NCBI GenBank assembly: GCA_900543035.1 | Contig: UQPV01000017.1 | Location: forward strand, 1 to 43,867 | Length of the DNA: 43,867 nucleotides | From: an uncultured Solobacterium sp. | GTDB taxonomy: Bacteria > Bacillota_I > Bacilli_A > Erysipelotrichales > Erysipelotrichaceae | Direction of reading: 5' to 3' | Shown here: positions 1 through 8,073 of the stretch, piece by piece | How the letters are laid out: each line of letters starts with the position of its first letter | Numbering within the stretch: the stretch's first letter is position 1 | Program-made: the position numbers and the translations under genes | The notes under the pieces: generated by a model | What the model was told of the DNA's origin: nothing | The model's database searches: none | The model's input: the letters and a program-made list of their open reading frames with translations, nothing else

Positions 1-902
1 CAGACCTGCTCGATTCGATCGGCATGAATACGATGCCGGCCGAAGTGAACCGCGTCCGTGCGGAGATCTTCCGTCTGTCAGAAGAAGCGCTCTATGGTGA
101 GATCGAAGGGGGCATCCAGATCGAAGAAGGCGATCTGCGGATGGAACAGGGCGAAACACGTCAGCTGCATCTGCGCTACACGCCGGCTGAGCTGGAACAG
201 AATGTCAGAACTGTGACGTATCTCAATGATATGGATCCGCAGATCACGTATTCTGGCAGCTGGATCGAAGAAAGCGGTTATGACGATCTGTTCTATGGCG
301 GCGATGATCATTACTGCGCGCCGCAGGATGGCGAGGACGCGATGAATCATGGTTATTCGTTTACGTTCAGCGGGGACAGCTTTGCGATCATCGGTAACCG
401 GGAACCGATGGCTGGTAAGTTCGATGTCTATATCGACGGCGAATATGCGGCCACTGTGGATCCATATGACAGTGCCAAGCTGCGGCATCAGGCTATTTAC
501 ACGAGCCCGCTGCTGGAGAATACCGCCCATGAAGTGCAGGTCGTCGGCAATGGCGAAAAGCATGCGCAGGCGAGCGGATACAACATGCAGCTCGATGTGA
601 TCGAGACGTATGTGCATGCGCAGGTGCGATGGACCTCTTCTGATCCGCAGATCGTATCGGTCAGCGCGGCAGGCGAGATCAAGGCACTGCGCGCGGGCAC
701 GGCGATGATCAGCGTGTCTTATGGCGAATACACCGACAGCATCCAGGTCAGCGTTGCCACGTCAGTGTCGACAGACGATGAGGGACAAAAGGCGGATGAT
801 GCCGATACTGCGGCAGTGTCTGCACGGCCATTGATCATGCTGCTTCTGTCTGGCAGCGCGATCGGCTTGCTCCTCATGTGGAAAAAACGCCGATCTTCAT
901 AA
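1..902 (+). CDS. C-terminal part of a membrane-anchored surface protein with a Big_2-like domain (5' end cut off)
   Basis: The reading frame is open from the left edge (first codon at base 3), so this is only the tail of a larger protein; the Met at base 24 is internal. About 150 residues of a beta-rich, possibly carbohydrate-binding module (many Tyr, Gly and Asp, with motifs such as YSGSW and FYGGDDHY) are followed by a bacterial Ig-like Big_2-type domain with the typical VRWTSSDPQIVSV and ALRAGTAMISV strands. The end is an acidic linker, one hydrophobic segment and a short basic tail (MWKKRRSS), so the C terminus probably sits in the membrane with the bulk outside. No LPXTG sorting motif is visible. 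The enzyme or binding function lies upstream of the window and cannot be named. It resembles the two large secreted proteins at 29486 and 37533 in using Big_2 modules. Confidence 0.8.
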   Translation, partial: DLLDSIGMNTMPAEVNRVRAEIFRLSEEALYGEIEGGIQIEEGDLRMEQGETRQLHLRYTPAELEQNVRTVTYLNDMDPQITYSGSWIEESGYDDLFYGGDDHYCAPQDGEDAMNHGYSFTFSGDSFAIIGNREPMAGKFDVYIDGEYAATVDPYDSAKLRHQAIYTSPLLENTAHEVQVVGNGEKHAQASGYNMQLDVIETYVHAQVRWTSSDPQIVSVSAAGEIKALRAGTAMISVSYGEYTDSIQVSVATSVSTDDEGQKADDADTAAVSARPLIMLLLSGSAIGLLLMWKKRRSS

Positions 903-935
903 AAAAACAGGCTTCCGGTCTTTGCCGTGAAGCCT
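901..935 (-). terminator. Intrinsic terminator of bioY
   Basis: On the minus strand a stem AGGCTTC/GAAGCCT extended by CGG/CCG is followed by seven T residues, nine bases after the bioY stop. On the plus strand the stem follows the surface-protein stop but has no good T tract, so it mainly serves bioY. Confidence 0.75.
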
Positions 936-943
936 TTGATTCG

Positions 944-1489
944 TTATTCAGCATTCAGATGCAGCAGGTGCCGCAATCGTCTTCCCAGCATGTCTGCCAT
1001 CAGGATCTTGATCACATCCGGAATGATGAATGGGACGACACACACGCCCAGGATAGCGGCGATGCTCAGGGGATCATGGGAATTCATGCTCAGAAACAGG
1101 AACCACAGCGTGCCGAACATGTAGCAGATGAGCAGCGCGGCAAAGGCGCAAAGCAGGAAACGAGGACGGCTTTTGCTCCACCAGCGCTCAGTGAGCCAAA
1201 GCAGCAGCGTGCTCAGCAAAAACCCGAGCAGGTAACCGCCGGTCAGGTCGAACATGACGCTGATGCCGCCGCGGAACCCCGAAAAGACCGGCAGGCCGAT
1301 CGCACCGCAAAGCAGATAGCAGCAAACGCACAGTGTGGCGTTGCGACCGCCTAACAGCCGGCCGAGCAGGAATACCGCAAATGTCTGCAAGGTGAAAGGT
1401 ATCGGAAAGGGGATGGATATCCAGGAACAAACAGCGAGCAGGGCAGTGCAGCAGCCGCAGTAAGCGAGTTCGCGTATATGAGTATGCAT
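944..1489 (-). CDS. bioY: BioY family biotin ECF transporter S component
   Basis: A 181-residue, very hydrophobic protein with about six membrane segments. The BioY family signature is visible: PFTLQTFAVFLLGRLLG near the N terminus, then a Gly-rich stretch (GLPVFSGFRGG) and TGGYLLGF. BioY binds biotin and works with the shared ECF module (EcfA, EcfA', EcfT), none of which is in this window. The start is placed at base 1489 because GGAGG lies six bases upstream; the longer frame starting at 1516 has no spacing for a ribosome site. The gene is monocistronic, with its own promoter and terminator. No biotin synthesis genes are nearby, which fits scavenging of biotin. Confidence 0.93.
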   Translation of the reverse strand: MHTHIRELAYCGCCTALLAVCSWISIPFPIPFTLQTFAVFLLGRLLGGRNATLCVCCYLLCGAIGLPVFSGFRGGISVMFDLTGGYLLGFLLSTLLLWLTERWWSKSRPRFLLCAFAALLICYMFGTLWFLFLSMNSHDPLSIAAILGVCVVPFIIPDVIKILMADMLGRRLRHLLHLNAE

Positions 1490-1514
1490 GATCATCCTCC
1501 AATCAGTCAGGAGC

Positions 1515-1543
1515 ATTATACCACAAGCACTTTGAAATTCAAA
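1515..1543 (-). promoter_or_regulatory. bioY promoter with a palindrome over the -35 region
   Basis: On the minus strand a perfect TATAAT (1515-1520) stands 17 bases from TTTGAA (1538-1543). The -35 region is half of a perfect palindrome, TTTGAA-N-TTCAAA (1531-1543). A site there would block RNA polymerase, so it may be the operator of a biotin-responsive repressor; it does not match the common GTTAAC-type BirA operator, so the regulator is not assigned. Confidence 0.65.
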
Positions 1544-1670
1544 ATAAAAAGGCGGCTATCGGAATGGCAGCTCAACAGGTCGGACAGTGTATTCGGTAAC
1601 CATATGACGACACTTTATTGACTTTGTCAGCTTACTTCATTGAAAAGTGTCAAGTCATCAAAACGACGGC

Positions 1671-1714
1671 AAAGAAAAAGACGCTGTCATTTTTCCCGGG
1701 AAAAAGACAGCGTC
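1671..1714 (-). terminator. Intrinsic terminator of the peptidase-ECF operon
   Basis: Nine-base stem GACGCTGTC/GACAGCGTC, with an inner TTTTCCC/GGGAAAA stem, followed on the minus strand by a T-rich tract. It lies just after the ECF S component stop. Between it and bioY (1551-1670) nothing is recognised. Confidence 0.88.
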
Positions 1715-1721
1715 AGCTATA

Positions 1722-2321
1722 TCATGACAGATTACGATGCTTCAGCACTGTGTGAACGGCCATGGCGGCGATGACACCGACGACGGCTTCCGCGATGGAG
1801 TTGACGCCGACCGTCGTCATCAGCAGCGCAACGATCGTATTGCCCAGCACGGCCTCATAGGGCTCTTTGAAGAAGATCCAGATGCCGCCCAGCACGCCGA
1901 TGGTATTGATGAGCGCACCGCTCAGTCCGCTCAGGGCTGCGGCAGTACGGCCATTCTTGCTTTTGAGCCGCTCATAGATCGCGCCGGCCCCATAGCCCAG
2001 GGCGATGCGCGGGATGAAGGCGATCAGCAGGCTGGTCCAGTTTCCTTCCACGCCGCCCATGGAGAAGAAAGGCGTGAAGCAGAAGCTGGTGATCGTCGGC
2101 GAGAAGGTCGCGTTGTAAAATGAGCAGAAGCCCATGACGAACCCGAGCGCCGCACCGTATTTCTTGCCAAGCGCCATCGCGCAGATGATGACCGGAATGT
2201 GCAGCATCGTCACGCTGAGCAGTCCGATCCGCAAAAAGCCAAGCGGGGTGAAGGACATGACGACTTCGATCGCAAGCAGCATCGAGAAGATGACCATGTT
2301 TGTCGTTTTTTTGTTTTTCAT
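1722..2321 (-). CDS. ECF transporter S component (vitamin-type, substrate unassigned)
   Basis: A 199-residue integral membrane protein with about six hydrophobic segments and the ECF S-component pattern of the PF12822 type: a basic N terminus, a first helix (MVIFSMLLAIEVVMSFTP), then LSVTMLHIPVIICAMALG and a Gly-rich ALGFVMGF. Members of this group carry pantothenate, folate, riboflavin and similar compounds; the sequence alone does not decide which. It is the second gene of an operon, 15 bases after a P1-family peptidase, with AAAGGGAGA in the gap as ribosome site. The pairing suggests that the transporter imports either the product or the substrate of the peptidase. It needs an ECF energising module from elsewhere in the genome. 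Confidence 0.85.
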   Translation of the reverse strand: MKNKKTTNMVIFSMLLAIEVVMSFTPLGFLRIGLLSVTMLHIPVIICAMALGKKYGAALGFVMGFCSFYNATFSPTITSFCFTPFFSMGGVEGNWTSLLIAFIPRIALGYGAGAIYERLKSKNGRTAAALSGLSGALINTIGVLGGIWIFFKEPYEAVLGNTIVALLMTTVGVNSIAEAVVGVIAAMAVHTVLKHRNLS

Positions 2322-2336
2322 TGATGTTCTCCCTTT

Positions 2337-3314
2337 CTACTTCCGTTCCTGTGGGATACGGTGTATGCTCTGGCAGGAGGGAAGCCCGTATGCGGCTTCG
2401 GCATGTGTGATGGCCCGGACGATCGCCTGGCTCATGGCCTGTACGGCGAATGCGCCGACTGCATCGGGCATCGCGTCACACTCGCCGGTGGACATCACGA
2501 AGACGGTATCGCCGTCGCTCATCGTGTGCACCGGGAAGATGGTGCGGGCATAGGCGTTGTGCGTGATCGATGCGATCTTGTTGCACTGGGCCTTGCTCAG
2601 CCGGGCATTGGTGATGACGCAGCCGATGGTCGTGTTGCCCTGCGGCAGATCGCGCACATCATCTGCCATCTGATCGAAGATCGTCAGCGGATCAGCGATG
2701 TTTCCCCCATCGTATACGCCGGCCAACGCTCTTCCGGTATCCGGGTCGTAGACGTTTCCGCAGGCGTTCACCGCCACGATGGCGACGACCTGCAGGCTGC
2801 CGGACTGGATGCCGGCCATGCCTTGTCCGGATTTCATCGCGTATTCCGGCCTCAGCAGCTTTCCGACGCTGGCACCTGTTCCTGCGCCATAGTTCCCTTC
2901 CTGGAATAGTCCGCGTTCGCTGGCCTTGCAGGCTTCATAGCCCATGGCCGCATCTGGCCGTACGCTTCCATCGCCGACACAAAGGTCGAACAAGGATGCG
3001 CCGCAGACGATGGGCACATGCTGATCGGCAATAGCGAAGCCGCATCCGTTTTCTTCCAGCCAGCGCATGGCGCCGGCCGCGGCGTCCAGTCCGAAGGCGC
3101 TGCCCCCGGACAGCATGATGCCGTGGATCTTCTGCACCATGTTGCGGGGATCGAGCAGATCGGTCTCTCTTGTCGCAGGACCGCCGCCGCGCACATCCAC
3201 GCCGGCGCAGGCGCCCTGTGGGCAGAGGATGACGGTGCAGCCGGTGCCATGCAGCGCGTCTGTCGCCTGGCCGACCTGTACGCCGTGTATTGCTGAGATG
3301 TCGATTGCGTTCAT
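2337..3314 (-). CDS. P1 family (DmpA/NylC-like, S58) N-terminal nucleophile peptidase
   Basis: A 325-residue protein of the P1 (Peptidase_S58) family, whose members self-cleave before a Thr or Ser that becomes the N-terminal nucleophile. Visible marks are VRGGGPATRETDLLDP (residues about 41-56), HGIMLSGGSAFGLDAA (64-79) and the cleavage site GNTTIGCVITNA, which places the nucleophile at Thr228 after Asn227. Known relatives are aminopeptidases for beta-alanyl and D-amino peptides and hydrolases of amide oligomers. No signal peptide, so cytoplasmic. It is first in a two-gene operon with an ECF transporter S component. GGAGG lies eight bases before the start. A role in salvaging a vitamin-like amide (for example a beta-alanine amide) is only an inference from the neighbour. 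Confidence 0.88.
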   Translation of the reverse strand: MNAIDISAIHGVQVGQATDALHGTGCTVILCPQGACAGVDVRGGGPATRETDLLDPRNMVQKIHGIMLSGGSAFGLDAAAGAMRWLEENGCGFAIADQHVPIVCGASLFDLCVGDGSVRPDAAMGYEACKASERGLFQEGNYGAGTGASVGKLLRPEYAMKSGQGMAGIQSGSLQVVAIVAVNACGNVYDPDTGRALAGVYDGGNIADPLTIFDQMADDVRDLPQGNTTIGCVITNARLSKAQCNKIASITHNAYARTIFPVHTMSDGDTVFVMSTGECDAMPDAVGAFAVQAMSQAIVRAITHAEAAYGLPSCQSIHRIPQERK

Positions 3315-3345
3315 GCCGCATTCCTCCTGTCTGATGATATCCGAT

Positions 3346-3498
3346 AAAAAAAGCCCGTAAAGGGCAGCACGAAAAAAACATCAGAAAAGATGGATGGGCG
3401 GATCAGAATAGCGCAGGTACCGCTTTTTGACAATACGGTCCTGATTCTTCCGCTTTTTTTTTCGTGCAGTTTCCCTTGGAATACCACCGTTCATTATA
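3346..3498 (-). promoter_or_regulatory. Structured leader with weak terminator upstream of the P1 peptidase operon
   Basis: Reading on the minus strand: a TATAAT (3493-3498, weak -35) is followed by about 120 nt that can fold as nested helices. The outer helix pairs GCACGAAAAAAA with TTTTTTTCGTGC (plus-strand 3456-3467 and 3367-3378); inside, GCGG-(AAGA)-ATCAG pairs with CTGAT-CCGC, and ACCG pairs with CGGT. Directly after it comes GCCC-TTTAC-GGGC followed by seven Ts (3346-3365), about 30 bases before the peptidase start. This looks like an attenuated leader or a riboswitch; no known class is recognised. The terminator stem is only four GC pairs, so the attenuation claim is moderate. Confidence 0.45.
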
Positions 3499-3591
3499 CT
3501 ATCACAAAATATCCGGCGAAAAAAGCGTTACTGCATGCGCAGCGCGTGTTTTTTTTCAGTCATAAGGCTATCATTTTCGGGGCGGTTTCTT

Positions 3592-3597
3592 TATAAT
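3592..3597 (+). promoter_or_regulatory. Probable -10 element of the alcohol dehydrogenase gene
   Basis: TATAAT stands 29 bases before the ATG; the region 17 bases upstream has no good -35 match, so the call rests on the -10 and its position only. Confidence 0.4.
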
Positions 3598-3626
3598 AGA
3601 GGCGCAAGGCGAAGGAGGTGGTCCTG

Positions 3627-4676
3627 ATGCGGCAGATGAAGGCAGCCGTGTGGGATGGCGGAGCGCAGGTCCGGCTCGTAGAGAAGGAAGTTCCTGTGAT
3701 CGAGCATCCGCATGAAGCCATCGTCAAGGTGAGCATGGCAGCCATCTGTTCGAGCGATCTGCATATCCTGCATGGCGCCGTGCCAGAGGCGAAGCGCGGC
3801 GTGACGCTGGGGCATGAGATGGTCGGCACGATCGTGCAGTGCGGCAGCGCGGTCAAGCGCTTTGCGCCGGGCGAGCGGGTAAGCGTCAATGTCGAGACAT
3901 CATGCGGCAGCTGTTTTTACTGCAGGAATGGTTTCGTCAACAACTGCAGCGATCCCCTGGGCGGATGGTCGCTGGGGCGCCGCATCGACGGCGGGCAGGC
4001 GGAATATGTCCGCGTCCCATACGTTGAGCAGGGGCTCAACCGCATCCCGGAAGGCGTGAGCGATGAGGCGGCGCTGCTTACGGGAGACCTGCTGTCGACC
4101 GGGTATTGGGCGGCGCAGATCTCACAGATCGAAGCCGGCCAGCATGTCGCGGTGATCGGCGCAGGCCCCGCCGGGCTCTGCACGCTGATGTGCCTTCGGC
4201 TGCAGCCGGGGATAAAGCTGATCTTGATCGACATCGATCCAGAGCGGCTGGCGTTTGCGCGGCGGCTGGGACTTGCCGATGTCTTTCTCGATCCATCCCA
4301 GGACGATGCAGCCGCAAAGGTGCGCGCGCTCACCGAAGGCAGAGGCGCGGACCGGGTGCTGGAGATCGCCGGCGGCGCGGATACTTTCCAACTGGCCTGG
4401 CAGATCGCCCGCCCGAATGCCATCGTCAGCGTCATCGCGATGTATGAGCAGGATCAGCTGCTCCCGCTTCCGCAGATGTATGGGAAGAATTTGACCTTCA
4501 AGACCGGCGGCGTGGACGGCGTCTGGTGCGATGAGATCCTGCGGCTGATCGCGCAGGGAAAGATCGATGCCAAGCCATTGATCACCCATCGCTTTTCCAT
4601 CGATGAGATCGCCGAGGCTTACCGGCTGTTTGAACAGCGTGAGGACCACGTCATGAAAGTCGCAGTAACATTTTGA
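3627..4676 (+). CDS. Zinc-dependent medium-chain alcohol dehydrogenase
   Basis: A 349-residue medium-chain dehydrogenase/reductase. The catalytic zinc ligands are visible as Cys41 (CSSDLH) and the GHE motif at 62-64; the structural zinc site has four cysteines at 93, 96, 99 and 107. The Rossmann fold shows VAVIGAGPAGLCT, and an acidic residue at the end of the second strand (LIDID) points to NAD rather than NADP. It oxidises or reduces an alcohol/carbonyl pair; similarity is to the threonine/sorbitol dehydrogenase-like branch, but the substrate is unknown. The start at 3627 has GGAGG eight bases upstream; the in-frame GTG at 3618 overlaps that site and is rejected. It lies directly upstream of the pfl locus but pflB has its own promoter. 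Confidence 0.88.
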   Translation: MRQMKAAVWDGGAQVRLVEKEVPVIEHPHEAIVKVSMAAICSSDLHILHGAVPEAKRGVTLGHEMVGTIVQCGSAVKRFAPGERVSVNVETSCGSCFYCRNGFVNNCSDPLGGWSLGRRIDGGQAEYVRVPYVEQGLNRIPEGVSDEAALLTGDLLSTGYWAAQISQIEAGQHVAVIGAGPAGLCTLMCLRLQPGIKLILIDIDPERLAFARRLGLADVFLDPSQDDAAAKVRALTEGRGADRVLEIAGGADTFQLAWQIARPNAIVSVIAMYEQDQLLPLPQMYGKNLTFKTGGVDGVWCDEILRLIAQGKIDAKPLITHRFSIDEIAEAYRLFEQREDHVMKVAVTF

Positions 4677-4683
4677 TGCAAAA

Positions 4684-4748
4684 GAGTTAGATGAAACTAA
4701 CTCAAGCGAGGTTTATCAGTTGATTCTGAAGACCGGATTTCTTATAAT
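4684..4748 (+). promoter_or_regulatory. pflB promoter with upstream 14-bp activator-type box
   Basis: TTGATT (4720-4725) and TATAAT (4743-4748) are separated by exactly 17 bases. Upstream is a dyad GAGTTAG-N6-CTAACTC (4684-4703), whose core is TTAGATGAAACTAA (4687-4700). Its centre (4693.5) is 54.5 bases before the end of the -10, about -61.5 from the expected start: the classic class I position of CRP/FNR-family activators. The same 14-bp pattern, TTAG-N7-TAA, recurs four times at the two small RNA genes downstream of pflA. The hairpin has no T tract, so it is not a terminator of the dehydrogenase gene. Confidence 0.75.
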
Positions 4749-4772
4749 ACTAACGGAGGTGCGTGTAAGAAC

Positions 4773-7028
4773 ATGAATATCGAACGTAAAGAATGGGAAG
4801 GATTTAACGGACGGATCTGGAAAGAAGAAGTCAATGTCCGTGATTTTATCCAGAATAACTACAAGCCGTATGACGGTGATGAGAGCTTCTTGGTAGGACC
4901 GACAGAAGCGACCGACAAGCTGTGGGGCGAGCTGCAGAAGCTGCAGAAGGAAGAGCGTGCCAAGGGCGGCGTCCTTGACATGGAGACAGAGGTCGTCTCT
5001 TCGCTGACGGCTTATGGACCGGGCTACATCAAGGAAGAGCTGAAGGATCTGGAAAAGGTGGTCGGCCTGCAGACCGATAAGCCGCTGAAGCGCGCGTTCA
5101 TGCCATATGGCGGCATCAAGATGGCGGAAGAGGCCTGCACGACCTATGGCTATCAGCCCAGCGAAAAGCTGCATGAAATCTTTACCAAATATCACAAGAC
5201 ACATAATCAGGCGGTGTTTGATGCCTATACGCCGGAAATGCGTCTGGCGCGCCGCAACAAGATCGTGACCGGACTGCCGGATACTTACGGCCGCGGCCGC
5301 ATCGTCGGCGATTACCGCCGCGTAGCGCTGTACGGCATCGATTACCTGATCGAAGAGAAAGAAAAAGATAAGGCAAACTGCGGATGCGGAGTGATGAGCG
5401 ATGATGTCATCCGTCAGCGCGAAGAGCTCGCTGAGCAGATCAAGGCGCTCAAGGGCATGAAGGAAATGGCCGCCATCTACGGCTATGACATCAGCCAGCC
5501 GGCGAAGAATGCGCACGAGGCGTTCCAGTGGCTGTACTTCGCTTATCTGGCAGCGATCAAGACACAGAACGGCGCAGCGATGTCCGTGGGCCGTGTCTCG
5601 ACGTTCCTTGACATCTACATCGAGCGCGACCTGGAAAACGGCGTGATCACGGAAAGCGAAGCGCAGGAGCTCGTCGATCACATGACGATGAAGTTCCGCA
5701 TGGTGAAGTTCGCGCGCATCCCTTCTTACAACCAGCTGTTCTCCGGTGACCCGGTATGGGCGACGCTGGATGTGGCCGGACTGGGCATGGACGGCCGTCA
5801 TCAGGTGACGAAGACCTGCTTCCGTTTCCTGCATACGCTGGAAAACATGGGACCTTCTCCGGAACCGAACCTGACGGTGCTCTATTCTTCCCGTCTGCCG
5901 GAAGCGTTCAAGAAGTATGCGGCAAGGATCTCGATCGACACCAGCTCGGTGCAGTATGAGAACGACGATGTGATGCGTCCGGTATGGGGCGATGACTACT
6001 CTGTATGCTGCTGCGTATCCGCTACGCAGACCGGCAAGGAGATGCAGTTCTTCGGTGCCCGCGCCAACCTGGCAAAATGCCTGCTGTATGCCATCAACGG
6101 CGGCGTGGACGAAAAGACGAAGACGCAGGTCGGCCCGGAATATCGTCCGATCACCAGCGAATACCTGGATTATGACGAAGTCATGCACCGTTACGATATC
6201 ATGATGGAATGGCTGGCTGACCTGTATGTCAACATCCTGAACCTGATCCAGTACATGCACGATAAATATTATTATGAAGCGACGCAGATGGCGCTGATCG
6301 ACACCGATGTGCGCCGGACGTTCGCGACCGGCATCGCCGGATTCTCTCATGTCGTGGATTCCCTGAGCGCCATCAAGTACGCCAAGGTCAAGACGATCCG
6401 CGATGAGGACGGATTGGTCGTAGACTATGAAGTAGAAGGCGACTTCCCGCGTTATGGAAACGATGACGACCGTGCGGATGACATCGCCGTATGGCTGCTC
6501 AAGACGTTCATGGGCAAGATCGCAAAGCGTCATACTTACCGTGATTCTGAGCCGACGACCTCTATCCTGACCATCACGTCCAACGTCGTCTATGGCAAGG
6601 CGACCGGCGCGATGCCGGATGGCCGCAAGGCGGGAGAACCGCTGTCTCCGGGCGCCAACCCATCCTACGGCGCAGAGCAGAACGGTCTGCTCGCATCGCT
6701 GAACTCAGTTGCCAAGCTGCCGTATGAATATGCGCTGGATGGCATCTCCAACACGCAGACGATCAACCCGGGCGCGCTGGGCCATGATGAGGCAGAGCGT
6801 GTCGACAATCTGGTCCGCGCCATGGACGGCTATTTCGATCAGGGCGCGCATCATCTGAATGTCAACGTCTTCGGCGTGGAGAAGCTGAAGGACGCCATGG
6901 AGCATCCGGAAAAGGAAGAGTACGCAAACTTTACGATCCGCGTATCCGGTTATGCCGTGAAGTTCATCGATCTGACGCGTGAGCAGCAGCTGGATGTCAT
7001 CGCCAGAACGTGCCACGATCACCTGTAA
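4773..7028 (+). CDS. pflB: Formate C-acetyltransferase (pyruvate formate-lyase)
   Basis: A 751-residue glycyl radical enzyme that converts pyruvate and CoA to acetyl-CoA and formate in the cytoplasm under anoxic conditions. The length is that of classical PflB. The active-site cysteines lie in [19 protein letters not shown] (Cys412-414, an extra Cys next to the usual pair), and the glycyl radical site is RVSGYAV near the C terminus (Gly726). The C-terminal [16 protein letters not shown] is typical. GGAGGT stands about 12 bases before the ATG. It is followed by a terminator and then its activating enzyme. The gene makes the organism a mixed-acid or formate-producing fermenter. Confidence 0.97.
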   Translation: MNIERKEWEGFNGRIWKEEVNVRDFIQNNYKPYDGDESFLVGPTEATDKLWGELQKLQKEERAKGGVLDMETEVVSSLTAYGPGYIKEELKDLEKVVGLQTDKPLKRAFMPYGGIKMAEEACTTYGYQPSEKLHEIFTKYHKTHNQAVFDAYTPEMRLARRNKIVTGLPDTYGRGRIVGDYRRVALYGIDYLIEEKEKDKANCGCGVMSDDVIRQREELAEQIKALKGMKEMAAIYGYDISQPAKNAHEAFQWLYFAYLAAIKTQNGAAMSVGRVSTFLDIYIERDLENGVITESEAQELVDHMTMKFRMVKFARIPSYNQLFSGDPVWATLDVAGLGMDGRHQVTKTCFRFLHTLENMGPSPEPNLTVLYSSRLPEAFKKYAARISIDTSSVQYENDDVMRPVWGDDYSVCCCVSATQTGKEMQFFGARANLAKCLLYAINGGVDEKTKTQVGPEYRPITSEYLDYDEVMHRYDIMMEWLADLYVNILNLIQYMHDKYYYEATQMALIDTDVRRTFATGIAGFSHVVDSLSAIKYAKVKTIRDEDGLVVDYEVEGDFPRYGNDDDRADDIAVWLLKTFMGKIAKRHTYRDSEPTTSILTITSNVVYGKATGAMPDGRKAGEPLSPGANPSYGAEQNGLLASLNSVAKLPYEYALDGISNTQTINPGALGHDEAERVDNLVRAMDGYFDQGAHHLNVNVFGVEKLKDAMEHPEKEEYANFTIRVSGYAVKFIDLTREQQLDVIARTCHDHL

Positions 7029-7037
7029 GATCATCGA

Positions 7038-7064
7038 AAAGGTCTGTTTCCGCAGACCTTTTTT
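7038..7064 (+). terminator. Intrinsic terminator between pflB and pflA
   Basis: AAGGTCTG-tttccg-CAGACCTT followed by T6, nine bases after the pflB stop. As no promoter is evident before pflA, this probably acts as partial read-through control that keeps the activase below the enzyme level. Confidence 0.85.
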
Positions 7065-7082
7065 CAAGAGAGGAGAATGAAG

Positions 7083-7841
7083 ATGGAATCAGTAAAAGGA
7101 GCTGTGCATTCCATAGAGACATTTGGTTCCGTGGATGGGCCGGGCATCCGGTATGTCGTCTTTCTGCAGGGCTGTCAGATGCGCTGCCAGTTCTGCCACA
7201 ACGCCGATACCTGGCAGATCCGCGAAGGAGACACATCGGCCGCAGAGGTGCTGAACAAGGCGCTTCGCTATCGTTCCTACTGGCGCGGCGGGGGAGGCAT
7301 CACCGTGAGCGGAGGCGAACCGCTGCTGCAGATCGACTTCCTCATCGAGCTGTTCGAGCTGGCAAAGAAGAAAGGGGTGCACACGGCCATCGATACGTGC
7401 GGACAGCCTTTTACGCGGGAGGAGCCGTTTTTTTCCAAGTTGCAGCGGCTCATGGACAGCACCGACCTGGTGTTGCTTGATCTCAAGCATATCGACAGCG
7501 TGCAGCATCGTGCGCTGACCGGCTGGGGAAATGAACAGATCCTGGATTTCGCCCGCTATCTCAGCGATATCGGAAAACCGGTCTGGATCCGCCATGTGCT
7601 GGTCCCTTCGCGCAATGACCAGGATGAGGCGTTGTCCAGGCTGGATGGATTCGTGAAGACACTGTCCAATGTGGAGCGCTTCGAGGTGCTGCCTTATCAT
7701 ACCCTGGGCGTATACAAGTGGAAGGAGCTGGGGCTCGACTATCCGCTGGAAGGCATCGATCCTCCGGGACAGGCATTGATCGATCACGCCAATGCCATGC
7801 TGCATACCGCTGATTATCAGCGGTTCCGGCAAAAAAAATAA
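7083..7841 (+). CDS. pflA: Pyruvate formate-lyase activating enzyme (radical SAM)
   Basis: A 252-residue radical SAM enzyme that installs the glycyl radical on PflB. The cluster motif is C31-x3-C35-x2-C38 (GCQMRCQFCHN), and the family pattern IETFGSVDGPGIRYVVFLQG precedes it. GGGGITVSGGEPLLQ is the SAM-binding region and DLKH is conserved later. Length is normal for PflA. The ATG at 7083 is chosen because AGGAG lies seven bases before it; the ATG at 7077 overlaps that site too closely. It follows pflB across a terminator, so the pair is probably one transcription unit with reduced expression of this gene. Confidence 0.95.
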   Translation: MESVKGAVHSIETFGSVDGPGIRYVVFLQGCQMRCQFCHNADTWQIREGDTSAAEVLNKALRYRSYWRGGGGITVSGGEPLLQIDFLIELFELAKKKGVHTAIDTCGQPFTREEPFFSKLQRLMDSTDLVLLDLKHIDSVQHRALTGWGNEQILDFARYLSDIGKPVWIRHVLVPSRNDQDEALSRLDGFVKTLSNVERFEVLPYHTLGVYKWKELGLDYPLEGIDPPGQALIDHANAMLHTADYQRFRQKK

Positions 7842-7923
7842 TTAGCGAAAGTTAACTTTTTGCGGAAAATGCTGGAAATCGGGGAAACAGTATGCTATAC
7901 TATGCTCGGTTAGACAGTGATAA
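7842..7923 (+). promoter_or_regulatory. Promoter and two 14-bp boxes of small RNA gene 1
   Basis: TGGAAA (7873-7878) and TATACT (7896-7901) are 17 bases apart. One box, TTAGCGAAAGTTAA (7842-7855), is centred 52.5 bases before the end of the -10; a second, TTAGACAGTGATAA (7910-7923), lies just after the expected start at about 7908. The arrangement is repeated almost exactly 232-234 bases downstream. The second box could instead act at the RNA level as a 5' hairpin. Confidence 0.65.
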
Positions 7924-8055
7924 CTTCTGATCAGAGTCAATGAGAAATTGTCAATTGGCATGATTCTCCTTATTGTGCATTGATGATCTGAAGAGCAGAT
8001 CAGACCATTTAACCTTTACAACCGATAAGAAGATCCGACGTCCCGGATCTTTTTA
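7908..8055 (+). ncRNA. Candidate small RNA 1 of a tandem pair
   Basis: About 148 nt from the predicted start to the T tract, with no convincing reading frame or ribosome site. The 5' end can form GTTA/TAAC with loop GACAGTGA. A long hairpin can pair TCAATG with CATTGA and GAGAA with TTCTC; it contains ATTCTCCTTATTG, a pyrimidine-rich stretch able to pair with Shine-Dalgarno sequences. A second hairpin is GATCTG/CAGATC. The 3' end has CTTTACAACC (8014-8023) and the terminator AGATCCG-ACGTCC-CGGATCT-T5. The 5' motif, the CTTTACAACC tail and the terminator are shared with the next RNA while the middle differs. It sits between pflA and a separate GTPase gene, so it is not obviously a leader. No known RNA class is recognised. 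Confidence 0.65.
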
Positions 8056-8073
8056 TTTGCGCTGGTCAATATA

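Noticed and set aside
3478..3490. T-box (GGTGGTA on the minus strand) before the P1 peptidase
   Set aside because: It lies at the very 5' end beside the -10, not next to the terminator, and the rest of the T-box sequence is missing.
4716..6533. 605-codon open frame on the minus strand opposite pflB
   Set aside because: It is antisense to a clear pflB, has no ribosome site and shows composition typical of a shadow frame.
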